A DNA stretch of 64,000 nt, taken from contig NZ_JAPEPC010000001.1 in NCBI RefSeq assembly GCF_026340465.1, forward strand, positions 6,186,501 to 6,250,500, given 5' to 3'. Positions 8,290 through 16,784 of the stretch are shown here, piece by piece (position 1 is the first letter of the stretch; every line of letters begins with the position of its first letter). Position numbers and translations under genes: made by a program. Below the pieces are notes generated by a model. It was not told the origin of the DNA. It worked only from the letters and a program-made list of their open reading frames with translations, and ran no database searches. Origin of the DNA: Streptomyces sp. NBC_01306. Its GTDB lineage: Bacteria > Actinomycetota > Actinomycetes > Streptomycetales > Streptomycetaceae.

Positions 8290-9684
8290 CTAGACAACCA
8301 GCGAGAGCAGCAGGATGAAGATCAGTGAGACCACCGAGATGATGGTCTCCATCACCGACCACGTCTTGATCGTCTGGCCGACGTCCATCCCGAAGTACTC
8401 CTTCACCAGCCAGAACCCCGCGTCGTTCACATGGCTGAAGAAGAGCGAGCCCGCGCCGATGGCGAGTACCAGAAGTGCCACGTGCGCGGTCGACATGTCC
8501 GCGGCGAGCGGCGCGACCAGACCGGCGGCGGAGACCGTCGCCACCGTGGCGGAGCCGGTCGCCAGGCGCATCACCACGGCGATCAGCCAGGCCAGCAGCA
8601 GCGCCGGGATCGACCAGTCCTTGGAGATGTCCAGCACCATCTGACCCACACCGGAGTCGATCAGGGTCTGCTTGAAGCCGCCGCCCGCGCCGACGATGAG
8701 CAGCACACTCGCGATCGGGGCGAGCGACTTCTCGACGGTCGCCGACATCCGTCCCTTGCTGAATCCGGCGGCCCGGCCCAGCGTGAACATGGCGACGAGC
8801 ACCGCGGCCAGCAGGGCGATCAGGGGCGAGCCGATGACGTCGAACGCACGCTGGACCGTGTCCGCGGGGTCGTCGATCACGATGTCGACGAGCGCCTTGG
8901 CCAGCATCAGCACGACGGGCAGCAGCACGGTCGCCACGGTGGCACCGAAACCGGGCCGCTTCTCCAGGTCCTCCGACGGGCGCTGCGGCACCATCCGGTC
9001 GGGTGCCTGGATGTCCACCCAGCGGGCCGCGTACCGGGAGAACACCGGACCGGCGATGATCACGGTCGGGATGGCCACCAGGACACCCAGTGCGAGCGTC
9101 ACACCGAGGTTGGCGTGCACGGCGGCGATGGCCACCAGCGGACCGGGGTGCGGCGGAATCAGACCGTGCATCACGGACAGGCCGGCCAGCGCCGGGATGC
9201 CGATCCGCATCAGCGAGAAGTTGCCGCGCTTGGCGACCAGCAGGACCACCGGGATCAGCAGCACGATGCCGATCTCGAAGAAGAGCGGCAGTCCCACGAT
9301 CGCCGCGATCAGCACCATCGCCCACGGCATCCCGCGCCGGCTCGCCTTCGCGAGGATGGTGTCGACGATCTGGTCGGCGCCGCCGGAGTCCGCGAGGAGC
9401 TTGCCGAGGATGGCACCGAGCGCGATCAGGACACCCACGCTCGCGGTGGTGGAACCGAGGCCCGTGGTGAAGCTGGTGATGACCTTGTCGAGCGGAGCAC
9501 CCGCGACCGCTCCCAGGACGAGCGATCCGATGGTCAGGGACAGGAACGCATGGAGCTTGGTCTTCGTGATGAGCAGGACGATGACGGCGATGCCCGCGAG
9601 GACGGCTATCCCCAGCTGGGCGTGGCCGGCCGACGATATCGGCGCTGCGTCCGCTGCCAGCATCTCGACACTGAGACTGGACAC
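8290..9684 (-). CDS. gntP: Gluconate:H+ symporter, GntP family
   Basis: A 464-residue, strongly hydrophobic inner-membrane protein with 12 or more membrane segments, typical of GntP permeases that import gluconate with protons. Recognisable stretches are ALGAILGKLLADSGGADQIV, GLPLFFEIGIVLLIPVVLLV, GLIPPHPGPLVA and LFFSHVNDAGFWLVKEYFGM, which are signatures of the family. It lies between gntK (75 bp upstream in transcription) and the SDR gene (40 bp downstream), so it is the middle of a gluconate operon. The start at 9684 gives the usual family length. Confidence 0.92.
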   Translation of the reverse strand: MSSLSVEMLAADAAPISSAGHAQLGIAVLAGIAVIVLLITKTKLHAFLSLTIGSLVLGAVAGAPLDKVITSFTTGLGSTTASVGVLIALGAILGKLLADSGGADQIVDTILAKASRRGMPWAMVLIAAIVGLPLFFEIGIVLLIPVVLLVAKRGNFSLMRIGIPALAGLSVMHGLIPPHPGPLVAIAAVHANLGVTLALGVLVAIPTVIIAGPVFSRYAARWVDIQAPDRMVPQRPSEDLEKRPGFGATVATVLLPVVLMLAKALVDIVIDDPADTVQRAFDVIGSPLIALLAAVLVAMFTLGRAAGFSKGRMSATVEKSLAPIASVLLIVGAGGGFKQTLIDSGVGQMVLDISKDWSIPALLLAWLIAVVMRLATGSATVATVSAAGLVAPLAADMSTAHVALLVLAIGAGSLFFSHVNDAGFWLVKEYFGMDVGQTIKTWSVMETIISVVSLIFILLLSLVV

Positions 9685-9759
9685 GGTGGATTCCTTCGGT
9701 TCGTGAGGAAGTGGTGCGTCAGGCGGTAAAGCGGTGAGAGGCCGGGCGTGACGGTGTTG

Positions 9760-10269
9760 CTACTGGCCGATGCCGCGCAGTGCGGCCACGGCCCGCCCGG
9801 TGATGTCCTCGGGGGTTCCGGAGATGTCGACGGCTGCGCCCGCCTCGTCCGGGCCCAGCGGCTGGAGCGCGGCGAACTGCGAATCGAGGAGCGCGGTGGG
9901 CATGAAGTGCCCCTTGCGCTCAGCCATCCGCTTCTCGATCAGCTCCCGGTCGCCCGTCAGATGCAGGAAGACGACGCCGGGCGCCTCGGCCCGCAGCCGG
10001 TCGCGGTAGGAGCGCTTGAGCGCGGAGCAGCTGACCACCCCGCCCCGGTCGGCGCGCTCGTGCGCCCACCGGCCGATCGCGTCCAGCCAGGGCCACCGGT
10101 CGGCGTCCTCAAGAGGCGTCCCGGCCGACATCTTGGCGATGTTCGCGGCGGGATGGAAGTCGTCCCCCTCGGCGTACGGGACGCCCAGTGCGGCGGAGAG
10201 CAGCGGACCGATCGTGGTCTTGCTGGTCCCTGCCACGCCCATCAGGACTACGACTCGGGGGGTGCTCAT
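9760..10269 (-). CDS. gntK: Gluconokinase
   Basis: A 169-residue cytoplasmic kinase making 6-phosphogluconate from gluconate and ATP. The P-loop is at residues 11-19 (GVAGTSKTT). The usual Gly before the invariant Lys is Ser here; most gluconokinases read GxSGSGKST. The rest is family-typical: EGDDFHP, PWLDAIGRWAHE, CSALKRSYRDRLR, FLHLTGDRELIEKR and RKGHFMP. It is the first gene of the minus-strand gluconate operon and is divergent from gntR, with a 154-bp shared regulatory gap. The P-loop substitution is probably tolerated because all other motifs are intact. Confidence 0.92.
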   Translation of the reverse strand: MSTPRVVVLMGVAGTSKTTIGPLLSAALGVPYAEGDDFHPAANIAKMSAGTPLEDADRWPWLDAIGRWAHERADRGGVVSCSALKRSYRDRLRAEAPGVVFLHLTGDRELIEKRMAERKGHFMPTALLDSQFAALQPLGPDEAGAAVDISGTPEDITGRAVAALRGIGQ

Positions 10270-10370
10270 CGGTGGTGCCTCGCTGTCTTCTTCGACATGA
10301 CTTCGACGGGGGCCGACATGGATCCGTCGCGCTACTGAAACCCATTAGGTACGACTTATTCAAGAGGCTG

Positions 10371-10384
10371 TGACCTAAAAGTCA
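10371..10384. promoter_or_regulatory. Candidate operator in the gntK-gntR divergent region
   Basis: The inverted repeat TGACCTAAAAGTCA (TGAC-N6-GTCA) lies 40 bp before gntR and 101 bp before gntK. GntR/FadR-type regulators bind short AT-centred palindromes in divergent promoters. Assignment to this regulator is inference from position. Confidence 0.4.
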
Positions 10385-10423
10385 TACGTAATGGCTCCGG
10401 CAGATGCCCCGTAGGGTGAAGCC

Positions 10424-11125
10424 ATGACCACTCAGGGCCCGGGGCTCCACGCCCACGTGCTGGAAAACCTCGGTCCCTCGATCACCTCGGGGGAGTACCC
10501 GCCGGGCAGCGTGCTGCGCACCGACGAACTCGCCCAGCGCTTCGACGTCTCGCGCACCGTGATCCGCGAGGCCGTCCGCGTCCTGGAGTCGATGCACCTG
10601 GTGGAGTCGCGGCGCCGGGTCGGCGTGACCGTCCGCCCCACCGAGGAGTGGAACGTCTACGACCCGCAGGTCATCCGGTGGCGGCTGGCCGGCGCCGACC
10701 GGTCCCGTCAGCTCCGCTCACTGACCGTCCTGCGGTACTCCGTGGAGCCGGTGGCCGCCGGGCTCGCGGCCCGGCACGCCACCGCCGAGCAGTGCGCCGC
10801 CCTCACCGAGCAGGCGCTCGGCATGGTCGCCACGTCCCGCGGCCACCAGCTCCCCGCGTACCTGGTGCACGACATCGCCTTCCACCGCCTCGTCCTGCGC
10901 GGCTCGGGGAACGAGATGTTCGCCCGGCTCGGCGACGTGGTCGCCGAGGTGCTCGCCGGACGTACGGAGCACCAGGTGATGTTCGACGACCCCGACCCGG
11001 CCGCCGTGACCTTGCATGTCCAGGTGGCGGAGGCCGTACGGGAAGGCGATGCGGACCGGGCGGAGGAACTCACCAGAGAGATCGCGGTCGGCGCCCTGAA
11101 GGAGCTCGATGTCCTGGCGCCCTGA
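10424..11125 (+). CDS. gntR: GntR/FadR-type transcriptional regulator of gluconate genes
   Basis: A 233-residue DNA-binding protein. The N-terminal winged helix has LAQRFDVSRTVIREAVRVLE and the wing VGVTVRP (up to about residue 68). The C-terminal FCD ligand domain shows the metal or ligand residues of the family in HDIAFHRLV and in HVQVAEAVREGDADRAEEL. It is divergent from the gntK-gntP-SDR-dehydrogenase operon and is therefore the likely gluconate-responsive repressor. The start ATG 10424 has AGGGTGA upstream. Confidence 0.85.
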   Translation: MTTQGPGLHAHVLENLGPSITSGEYPPGSVLRTDELAQRFDVSRTVIREAVRVLESMHLVESRRRVGVTVRPTEEWNVYDPQVIRWRLAGADRSRQLRSLTVLRYSVEPVAAGLAARHATAEQCAALTEQALGMVATSRGHQLPAYLVHDIAFHRLVLRGSGNEMFARLGDVVAEVLAGRTEHQVMFDDPDPAAVTLHVQVAEAVREGDADRAEELTREIAVGALKELDVLAP

Positions 11126-11245
11126 CCGGTGCCGTTCCAAACGTTTTTGTGACATAGATTTCATTCCGTTCTCGTGCCCGACGTGTCCCCTTTACGCTGA
11201 CGCCTTGATCGGCCGCCACCTCCCCCACGTAAGGCGACGCACTCC

Positions 11246-12673
11246 ATGAGCAACCGCACCCTCACTGCGGCAGAACCGACACCGCACGTCGATGCTGGTG
11301 ACGAGGGCTACAGCAAAGACCTGAAGTCCCGCCACATCAACATGATCGCCATCGGCGGGGCCATCGGTACCGGCCTCTTCCTCGGCGCCGGCGGCCGGAT
11401 GGCAGGTGCGGGCCCCTCACTCGCCATCGCCTACGCCGTCTGCGGAGCCTTCGCCTTCTTCGTCGTACGGGCCCTGGGCGAACTCGTCCTCTACCGCCCC
11501 TCGTCCGGCGCCTTCGTCAGCTACGCCCGTGAGTTCATGGGCGAGAAGGGCGCCTACACGGCGGGCTGGCTGTACTTCCTCAACTGGTCGACCACCGCCG
11601 TCGCCGACATCACGGCCGCCGCCACCTACGCCCACTTCTGGTCGATGTTCAGCTCGGTCCCGCAGTGGGTCTGCGCGCTCGTCGCCCTGGCCGTCGTCCT
11701 GGCCGCCAACCTGATCTCGGTGAAGTACTTCGGCGAGACCGAGTTCTGGTTCTCGATCATCAAGGTCACCGCACTGGTGGCCTTCATGTGCATCGGCATC
11801 TATCTGGTGGTCACCCAGCACTCGGTCGCCGGGCACACCCCCGGGATCAGCACCATCAGCGCCAACGGGGGCTTCTTCCCCAAGGGCGTGATGCCCATGC
11901 TGCTGGTCATCCAGGGCGTCGTCTTCGCGTATGCCTCCGTCGAGCTGTGCGGTGTCGCGGCCGGCGAGACCAAGAACCCCGGGAAGATCATCCCCAAGGC
12001 GATCAACTCGATCATGTGGCGGGTCGGCATCTTCTACGTCGGCTCCGTGGTGCTGCTCGCGCTGCTCCTCCCGTACACCGCGTACTCCGACGGCGAGAGC
12101 CCCTTCGTCACGGTGCTCTCGAAGATCGGCGTCCCGGGCGCCGCCGGCGTGATGAACCTGGTCGTCCTGACCGCCGCGCTCTCCAGCCTCAACTCCGGCC
12201 TGTACTCCACCGGCCGCATCCTGCGCTCGATGGCGCTCGCCGGGTCCGCCCCGCGCTTCACCGGCCGGATGAACAAGGGCCAGGTGCCCTACGGCGGCAT
12301 CCTGCTCACCGCGGCCTTCGGGGTGCTGGGCGTCGTGCTCAACTACCTGGTCCCGGGCAAGGCCTTCGAGATTGTCCTCAACTTCGCCTCCATCGGCATC
12401 CTCGGCACCTGGGGCATGGTCATGCTCTGCTCGCTGCTCTTCTGGCGGCGGTCGACGGAGGGCCGGGTCACCCGCCCCTCCTACCGGCTGCCGTGGGCGC
12501 CGTACACCCAGATCGTCACCCTCTGCTTCCTGGTCTCCGTCGCGTTCCTGATGTGGTGGGGCGGGGGAGTGGGCCGTACCACCGTGGAGTGCCTGCCGCT
12601 GATCGCCGCCGCACTCGTCGGCGGCTGGTTCGTGGTGCGCGGCCGCGTCGCGTCCATCGCCGCCGAGCGCTAG
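11246..12673 (+). CDS. Amino acid permease, AAT family of APC superfamily
   Basis: A 475-residue membrane transporter with about 12 segments. The N-terminus (SRHINMIAIGGAIGTGLFLG) carries the GxIGTGLF substrate-binding glycine stretch of AroP/LysP/GabP-type proton symporters. It continues with GEKGAYTAGWLYFLNWS and the stretch SVELCGVAAGETKNP. Which amino acid it carries is not evident. Its stop codon is also the first base triplet of a very long palindrome, which should end transcription here. Confidence 0.88.
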   Translation: MSNRTLTAAEPTPHVDAGDEGYSKDLKSRHINMIAIGGAIGTGLFLGAGGRMAGAGPSLAIAYAVCGAFAFFVVRALGELVLYRPSSGAFVSYAREFMGEKGAYTAGWLYFLNWSTTAVADITAAATYAHFWSMFSSVPQWVCALVALAVVLAANLISVKYFGETEFWFSIIKVTALVAFMCIGIYLVVTQHSVAGHTPGISTISANGGFFPKGVMPMLLVIQGVVFAYASVELCGVAAGETKNPGKIIPKAINSIMWRVGIFYVGSVVLLALLLPYTAYSDGESPFVTVLSKIGVPGAAGVMNLVVLTAALSSLNSGLYSTGRILRSMALAGSAPRFTGRMNKGQVPYGGILLTAAFGVLGVVLNYLVPGKAFEIVLNFASIGILGTWGMVMLCSLLFWRRSTEGRVTRPSYRLPWAPYTQIVTLCFLVSVAFLMWWGGGVGRTTVECLPLIAAALVGGWFVVRGRVASIAAER

Positions 12674-12833
12674 GACCTTTCGGTCGGGACGGGCCGGGCT
12701 CGCGGGGTCTGGCACGCAGATCTGCGGCGTTGTCGTCAATCACCATGGCTCCGCCATGATTCAATCCTCCGCCTTGCAGATGCACGCACCAGACCCCGCT
12801 CCCTGGTCCGGCCTGTCCCGACCGAAAGGTCCT
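12672..12833. repeat. 162-bp imperfect palindrome
   Basis: The outer arms AGGACCTTTCGGTCGGGAC (12672-12690) and GTCCCGACCGAAAGGTCCT (12815-12833) are perfect 19-bp inverted repeats. Inside them GGGGTCTGG pairs with CCAGACCCC and TCTGC pairs with GCAGA. The tip is the hairpin CATGGC-TCC-GCCATG (12744-12758). Pairing thus continues with small interruptions to the centre. It starts at the permease stop and fills most of the gap before mscR. It could be a terminator, a mobile palindromic repeat or a regulatory structure; no gene is visible in it. Confidence 0.85.
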
Positions 12834-12889
12834 GGGGCCTGGAAGACTGAGCCCACGTACCGCTCGGTTACAGGAAGGCTGTTGACGGC

Positions 12890-13975
12890 ATGACGCAGCA
12901 GGTCCAAGGGGTCGTGGCCCCCGGCAAGAACCAACCCGTACGCGTGGAGACGATCCTGGTCCCGGACCCGGGGCCGGGCGAGGCCGTGGTGAAGATCCAG
13001 GCCTGCGGGGTCTGCCACACGGACCTCCACTACAAGCAGGGCGGGATCAACGACGACTTCCCGTTCCTGCTCGGCCATGAGGCCGCGGGCATCGTGGAGT
13101 CGGTCGGCGACGGCGTCACCGACGTCGCCCCCGGCGACTTCGTGATCCTCAACTGGCGTGCCGTGTGCGGCCAGTGCCGGGCCTGTCTGCGCGGCAGGCC
13201 GCAGTACTGCTTCGACACGCACAACGCGAAGCAGAAGATGACATTGAGCGACGGTACGGAGCTCTCCCCGGCGCTCGGCATCGGAGCCTTCGCCGAGAAG
13301 ACCCTGGTCGCCTCCGGCCAGTGCACCAAGGTCGACCCGGCCGTCTCCCCGGCCGTCGCCGGTCTGCTCGGCTGCGGAGTGATGGCGGGGATCGGCGCGG
13401 CCATCAACACCGGACAGGTCGGCCGCGGCGACTCGGTCGCGGTCATCGGCTGCGGCGGTGTCGGTGACGCCGCCGTCGTCGGGGCCCGGCTCGCCGGGGC
13501 CGCGAAGATCATCGCCGTCGACATCGACGACAAGAAGCTCGCCACCGCACAGCGGATGGGAGCCACCCACACCGTCAACTCGCGTACATCGGACCCGGTA
13601 GAGGCGATCCGGGAGCTCACCGGCGGCTTCGGCGCCGATGTGGTGATCGAGGCGGTCGGCCGCCCCGAGACGTACAAACAGGCCTTCTACGCCCGCGACC
13701 TGGCGGGCACGGTCGTCCTGGTGGGCGTCCCCACGCCGGAGATGCAGCTGGAACTCCCGCTCCTGGACGTCTTCGGCCGCGGCGGGGCGCTCAAGTCCTC
13801 CTGGTACGGGGACTGTCTGCCCTCCCGCGACTTCCCGATGCTCGTCGATCTGCACCAGCAGGGCCGGATCGACCTCGGCGCGTTCGTCACCGAGAAGATC
13901 AGGCTCGACGAGGTCGAGAAGGCCTTCGAGCGGATGGCCGACGGCGATGTGCTGCGCTCGGTGGTGGAGTTCTGA
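12890..13975 (+). CDS. mscR: S-(hydroxymethyl)mycothiol dehydrogenase
   Basis: A 361-residue zinc- and NAD-dependent medium-chain dehydrogenase. It oxidises the formaldehyde-mycothiol adduct to S-formylmycothiol, the actinobacterial counterpart of glutathione-dependent formaldehyde dehydrogenase. Seen: catalytic zinc Cys in CGVCHTDLHYKQGG and His in LLGHEAAG; structural zinc Cys in VCGQCRACLRGRPQYC; Rossmann VIGCGGVGDAAVVGARLAGA. The KQKMTLSDGTELSPALGIGAF stretch is characteristic of the mycothiol enzyme. It is translationally coupled to the next gene. mshC, needed to make mycothiol, is 20 kb away in this window. Confidence 0.93.
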   Translation: MTQQVQGVVAPGKNQPVRVETILVPDPGPGEAVVKIQACGVCHTDLHYKQGGINDDFPFLLGHEAAGIVESVGDGVTDVAPGDFVILNWRAVCGQCRACLRGRPQYCFDTHNAKQKMTLSDGTELSPALGIGAFAEKTLVASGQCTKVDPAVSPAVAGLLGCGVMAGIGAAINTGQVGRGDSVAVIGCGGVGDAAVVGARLAGAAKIIAVDIDDKKLATAQRMGATHTVNSRTSDPVEAIRELTGGFGADVVIEAVGRPETYKQAFYARDLAGTVVLVGVPTPEMQLELPLLDVFGRGGALKSSWYGDCLPSRDFPMLVDLHQQGRIDLGAFVTEKIRLDEVEKAFERMADGDVLRSVVEF

Positions 13976-14604
13976 TGGCGGCCCGTATCGACCATCTCGT
14001 CACCTCCGGCACGTTCTCGCTCGACGGCGGCAGCTGGGACGTCGACAACAACGTCTGGATCGTCGGCGACGACAGTGAGGCGATCGTCATCGACGCCGCC
14101 CATGACGCCACCGCGATCGAGGCCGCCCTCGGTGGCCGTACGCTGCGCGCCATCGTCTGCACGCACGCGCACAACGACCACATCGACGCGGCGCCCGCAC
14201 TGGCCGCGGCGACCGGGGCGCCCATCCTGCTGCACCCGGACGATCTGCCGCTCTGGCGGATGACCCACCCCGGCCGCCTCCCGGACGGCGAACTCAAGGA
14301 CGGGCAGACCCTGACGGTGGCGGGGACCGCGCTGACGGTGCTGCACACACCGGGCCATGCGCCGGGTGCGGTCTGCCTGTACGCGCCGGACCTGGCCACG
14401 GTGTTCACCGGCGACACGCTGTTCCAGGGCGGCCCCGGTGCGACCGGCCGGTCCTTCTCGGACCACCCGACGATCGTCGCGTCCATCCGGGACCGGCTGC
14501 TGACACTGGCCCCGGAGACCCTGGTCCGAACCGGCCACGGCGACTCCACCACGATCGGCGCCGAGGCCCCCGGCCTGCCGGAGTGGCTGGCACAGGACGG
14601 CTGA
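13975..14604 (+). CDS. MBL-fold hydrolase, probable S-formylmycothiol hydrolase
   Basis: A 209-residue metallo-beta-lactamase-fold enzyme with the metal motif THAHNDHIDAAP (HxHxDH), a second metal His in HTPGHAPG, a metal Asp in FTGDTLF and a final His in RTGHGD. This is the glyoxalase II-like arrangement. The ATG overlaps the mscR stop by one base (TGATG), so both proteins are made together. The context suggests hydrolysis of S-formylmycothiol to formate and mycothiol. The fold is certain; the substrate is inferred from coupling. Confidence 0.85.
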   Translation: MAARIDHLVTSGTFSLDGGSWDVDNNVWIVGDDSEAIVIDAAHDATAIEAALGGRTLRAIVCTHAHNDHIDAAPALAAATGAPILLHPDDLPLWRMTHPGRLPDGELKDGQTLTVAGTALTVLHTPGHAPGAVCLYAPDLATVFTGDTLFQGGPGATGRSFSDHPTIVASIRDRLLTLAPETLVRTGHGDSTTIGAEAPGLPEWLAQDG

Positions 14605-14612
14605 ACCGCCGC

Positions 14613-14662
14613 GGGGCCGCTCCGGAGGGGAAGCCGGACAGGCGTCCCTCCGGAGCGGCCCC
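14613..14662. terminator. Perfect 17-bp stem between convergent genes
   Basis: GGGGCCGCTCCGGAGGG (14613-14629) pairs without mismatch with CCCTCCGGAGCGGCCCC (14646-14662). It lies between the hydrolase gene and the convergent methyltransferase gene and can serve both strands. Confidence 0.8.
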
Positions 14663-14666
14663 GGGC

Positions 14667-15473
14667 TCACTGCTTGCGGGCGACGCCCACCCAGCCGGGG
14701 ATCGGATCGTCACCGGGGACCGGCACCCGCTCACCGAGCTCGGGCCGCCACTCGGCGGCCAGCGAGACCTCGGGGTCGAGGAGTTCGAAGCCGTCGAAGA
14801 ACCGGGCGGTCTCCGCGCGTGAACGGGGCCGCAGGGTCAGACCCCGGGCCCGGTACATCTCGACGGCCCTCGCCGACCCCTCCGGGTCGAAATCCCCGGT
14901 GACATGCGAGAGGACGAGGCAGCTTCCCGGCGCCAGCGGCTCCATCAGCCGGTTCACCAGCTCGTACGCGTCCTCGTCGGCGACGAAGTGCAGCAGGGCC
15001 ACCAGCGAGAGCGCGACCGGCCGGCCGAAGTCCAGGAGCTTCCCGGCCGCCTCCAGAATGGTGGAGGGCTCCCGCGCGTCCGCCTGGATGTAGTCGGTCG
15101 CGCCCTCGGGCGTCGACCGCAGCAGCGCCGCGGCGTGCGCCAGCACGATCGGGTCGTTGTCGCAGTAGACGACACGGGAGTCCGGCGCCGACCGCTGGGC
15201 GATCTGGTGAAGATTGGGTTCGGTCGGTATGCCCGTGCCGACGTCCAGGAACTGGCGGATGCCGCTCTCCGCCAGACAGCGGGTAGCGCGGTGCATGAAC
15301 GCCCGGTTGACCCGGGCCATCTCCCGGCCCCGCGAATCGAGGGCGAGCAGCTGCTCGGCCATCTCCTGGTCGACCGGATAGTTGTCCTTGCCGCCCAGGA
15401 ACCAGTCGTACATCCGGGCGGGATGCGGCTTGCTGGTGTCGATCTGGATGTGCGCGGGGTCTACTCCGGTCAT
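14667..15473 (-). CDS. SAM-dependent methyltransferase, DUF574 family
   Basis: A 268-residue protein of the S-adenosyl methyltransferase family (Pfam Methyltransf_19) that is greatly expanded in Streptomyces. The N-terminal hallmark is HPARMYDWFLGGKDNYPVD, followed by FLDVGTGIPTEPNLHQIAQ for SAM binding, VVYCDNDPIV, and ALSLVALLHFV. The C-terminus LGERVPVPGDDPIPGWVGVA is also typical. I start at the ATG complementary to 15471-15473, which gives the normal family N-terminus (VDPAHIQIDTSKP). Biological targets of this family are not known. It lies next to a WhiJ-like regulator pair, a frequent arrangement in Streptomyces. Confidence 0.88.
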   Translation of the reverse strand: MTGVDPAHIQIDTSKPHPARMYDWFLGGKDNYPVDQEMAEQLLALDSRGREMARVNRAFMHRATRCLAESGIRQFLDVGTGIPTEPNLHQIAQRSAPDSRVVYCDNDPIVLAHAAALLRSTPEGATDYIQADAREPSTILEAAGKLLDFGRPVALSLVALLHFVADEDAYELVNRLMEPLAPGSCLVLSHVTGDFDPEGSARAVEMYRARGLTLRPRSRAETARFFDGFELLDPEVSLAAEWRPELGERVPVPGDDPIPGWVGVARKQ

Positions 15474-15564
15474 GGGACGCTCCAGTTGATAGGTCGACAA
15501 CGACGGCAATGACAACGACGCGATGACAACGGGCAACGGCAATGACTGACGGCAACAGTGCTGT

Positions 15565-15801
15565 TCAGGTGAGGAGGAAGTCCGCCTGGCCGGACTTCGC
15601 CCCCTGGATGAAAGCGGCGATCTCGCCGGTGGAGTAAATGAGTGCGGGGCCGTCAGGGTCTGCGGACTGGCGTACGGCGACCCTGCCGTCGGCCAGCTTC
15701 ATGGCCTCGATGCAGTTGCCGCCGTTGCCGCCGCTCCACGGCTTGTGCCAGCCCTCGGCGCCGAGGTCCGCGGCAGGCATGCCGTTGTATATGCGATCCA
15801 T
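15565..15801 (-). CDS. DUF397 domain protein
   Basis: A 78-residue protein of the DUF397 family. It shows the conserved core GWHKPWSGGNGGNCIEAM, a VAVRQSADPDGPALIYS strand region and a C-terminal IAAFIQGAKSGQADFLL helix. Such small proteins are encoded immediately after WhiJ-like XRE regulators and may modulate them. Here the start codon follows the regulator stop with no gap. No transport signal. Confidence 0.88.
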   Translation of the reverse strand: MDRIYNGMPAADLGAEGWHKPWSGGNGGNCIEAMKLADGRVAVRQSADPDGPALIYSTGEIAAFIQGAKSGQADFLLT

Positions 15802-16662
15802 TTACAGCTCCTTGCGGAAATCCTTGAGGATCTCCTTCGTGCGTTGTGCAGTTGCGGCCTGAGCCGCCATGCGGTCCATGACTTCGAGGTGCGCGGCCAC
15901 CTCGGGGCGCGCGTCAAGATAGACCGCGCCGGTCAGGTACTCGCTGTAGACCATGTCGGGCAGTTCGGGCATCGCAAAACGGAAGAGGACGAAGGGACCG
16001 TAGGTCCCCGGGTGGTGACCGCTGGAGAACTCCGCGATCTGTAGCGTGACATGCGGCAGATCGGCGGCCCGCAGCAGCCGGTCGATCTGGCCCCGCATGA
16101 CGTCGCGGCCGCCCGCGTGCCGCCGCAGCACCGTCTCGTCCATCACGACCCAGAGCGTCGGGGCGTCGGGCCGGGTCAGCAGGGACTGCCGCTCCATCCG
16201 CAGCGCGACGTGCCGCTCGATGTCCTCGGGGCTGGTCTCGCCGACGGCGCCGCTCATCATGATCGCGCGCGCGTACTCCTCGGTCTGGAGCACGCCGGGC
16301 ACGAAGTGCGGCTCGTACTGCCTGATGAGCGAGGCGGCGCCCTCCAGGCTGACGTACATGCTGAACCAGTCGGGCAGGATCCCGTGGAACCGCTGCCACC
16401 AGCCCGGCTGGTTGGCCTCCTCGGTGAGTTCGACGAAGGCGTCGTTCTCGGCCTCGGTGATTCCGTATGCCTTCAGCAGCAGCTGCACATAGGGGATCTT
16501 CAGCGCCACCTCGGCGGTCTCCATCCGGCGGATGGTGGCCTGGGCGACCCTGAGTACCTTGGCAGCCTGTTCGCGACTCAGGCCGGCTCGCTCGCGCAGT
16601 TCCTGCAAGCGCTTACCGAGTACGACCTGGCCAACGGTCGGGGCGGACCGCGGCTCACTCAA
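15802..16662 (-). CDS. XRE-family regulator with DUF5753 domain (WhiJ-like)
   Basis: A 286-residue DNA-binding protein. The helix-turn-helix at about residues 11-60 reads LGKRLQELRERAGLSREQAA and VAQATIRRMETAE. The remainder is the DUF5753 sensor-like domain (GGRDVMRGQIDRLLRAADLP, FVLFRFAMPELPDMVYSEY). I start at TTG 16662 because GGAGG (complement of 16669-16673) is 6 nt upstream; the alternative ATG at 16713 has no such site. It forms a pair with the following DUF397 gene and is divergent from an HATPase gene. This is the layout of whiJ-like loci that influence development and antibiotic production. Confidence 0.85.
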   Translation of the reverse strand: MSEPRSAPTVGQVVLGKRLQELRERAGLSREQAAKVLRVAQATIRRMETAEVALKIPYVQLLLKAYGITEAENDAFVELTEEANQPGWWQRFHGILPDWFSMYVSLEGAASLIRQYEPHFVPGVLQTEEYARAIMMSGAVGETSPEDIERHVALRMERQSLLTRPDAPTLWVVMDETVLRRHAGGRDVMRGQIDRLLRAADLPHVTLQIAEFSSGHHPGTYGPFVLFRFAMPELPDMVYSEYLTGAVYLDARPEVAAHLEVMDRMAAQAATAQRTKEILKDFRKEL

Positions 16663-16784
16663 CTGAGACCTCCACTTGGGCAGTTGTCCAGCAGTGTGCC
16701 ATGCCCGCCCCATCGGTGAAACGCCACTCTGAACTTTACAAAGTGCCTCTTGCCAAGGTGTCCGTTACGGAGGACAGTAGACGC

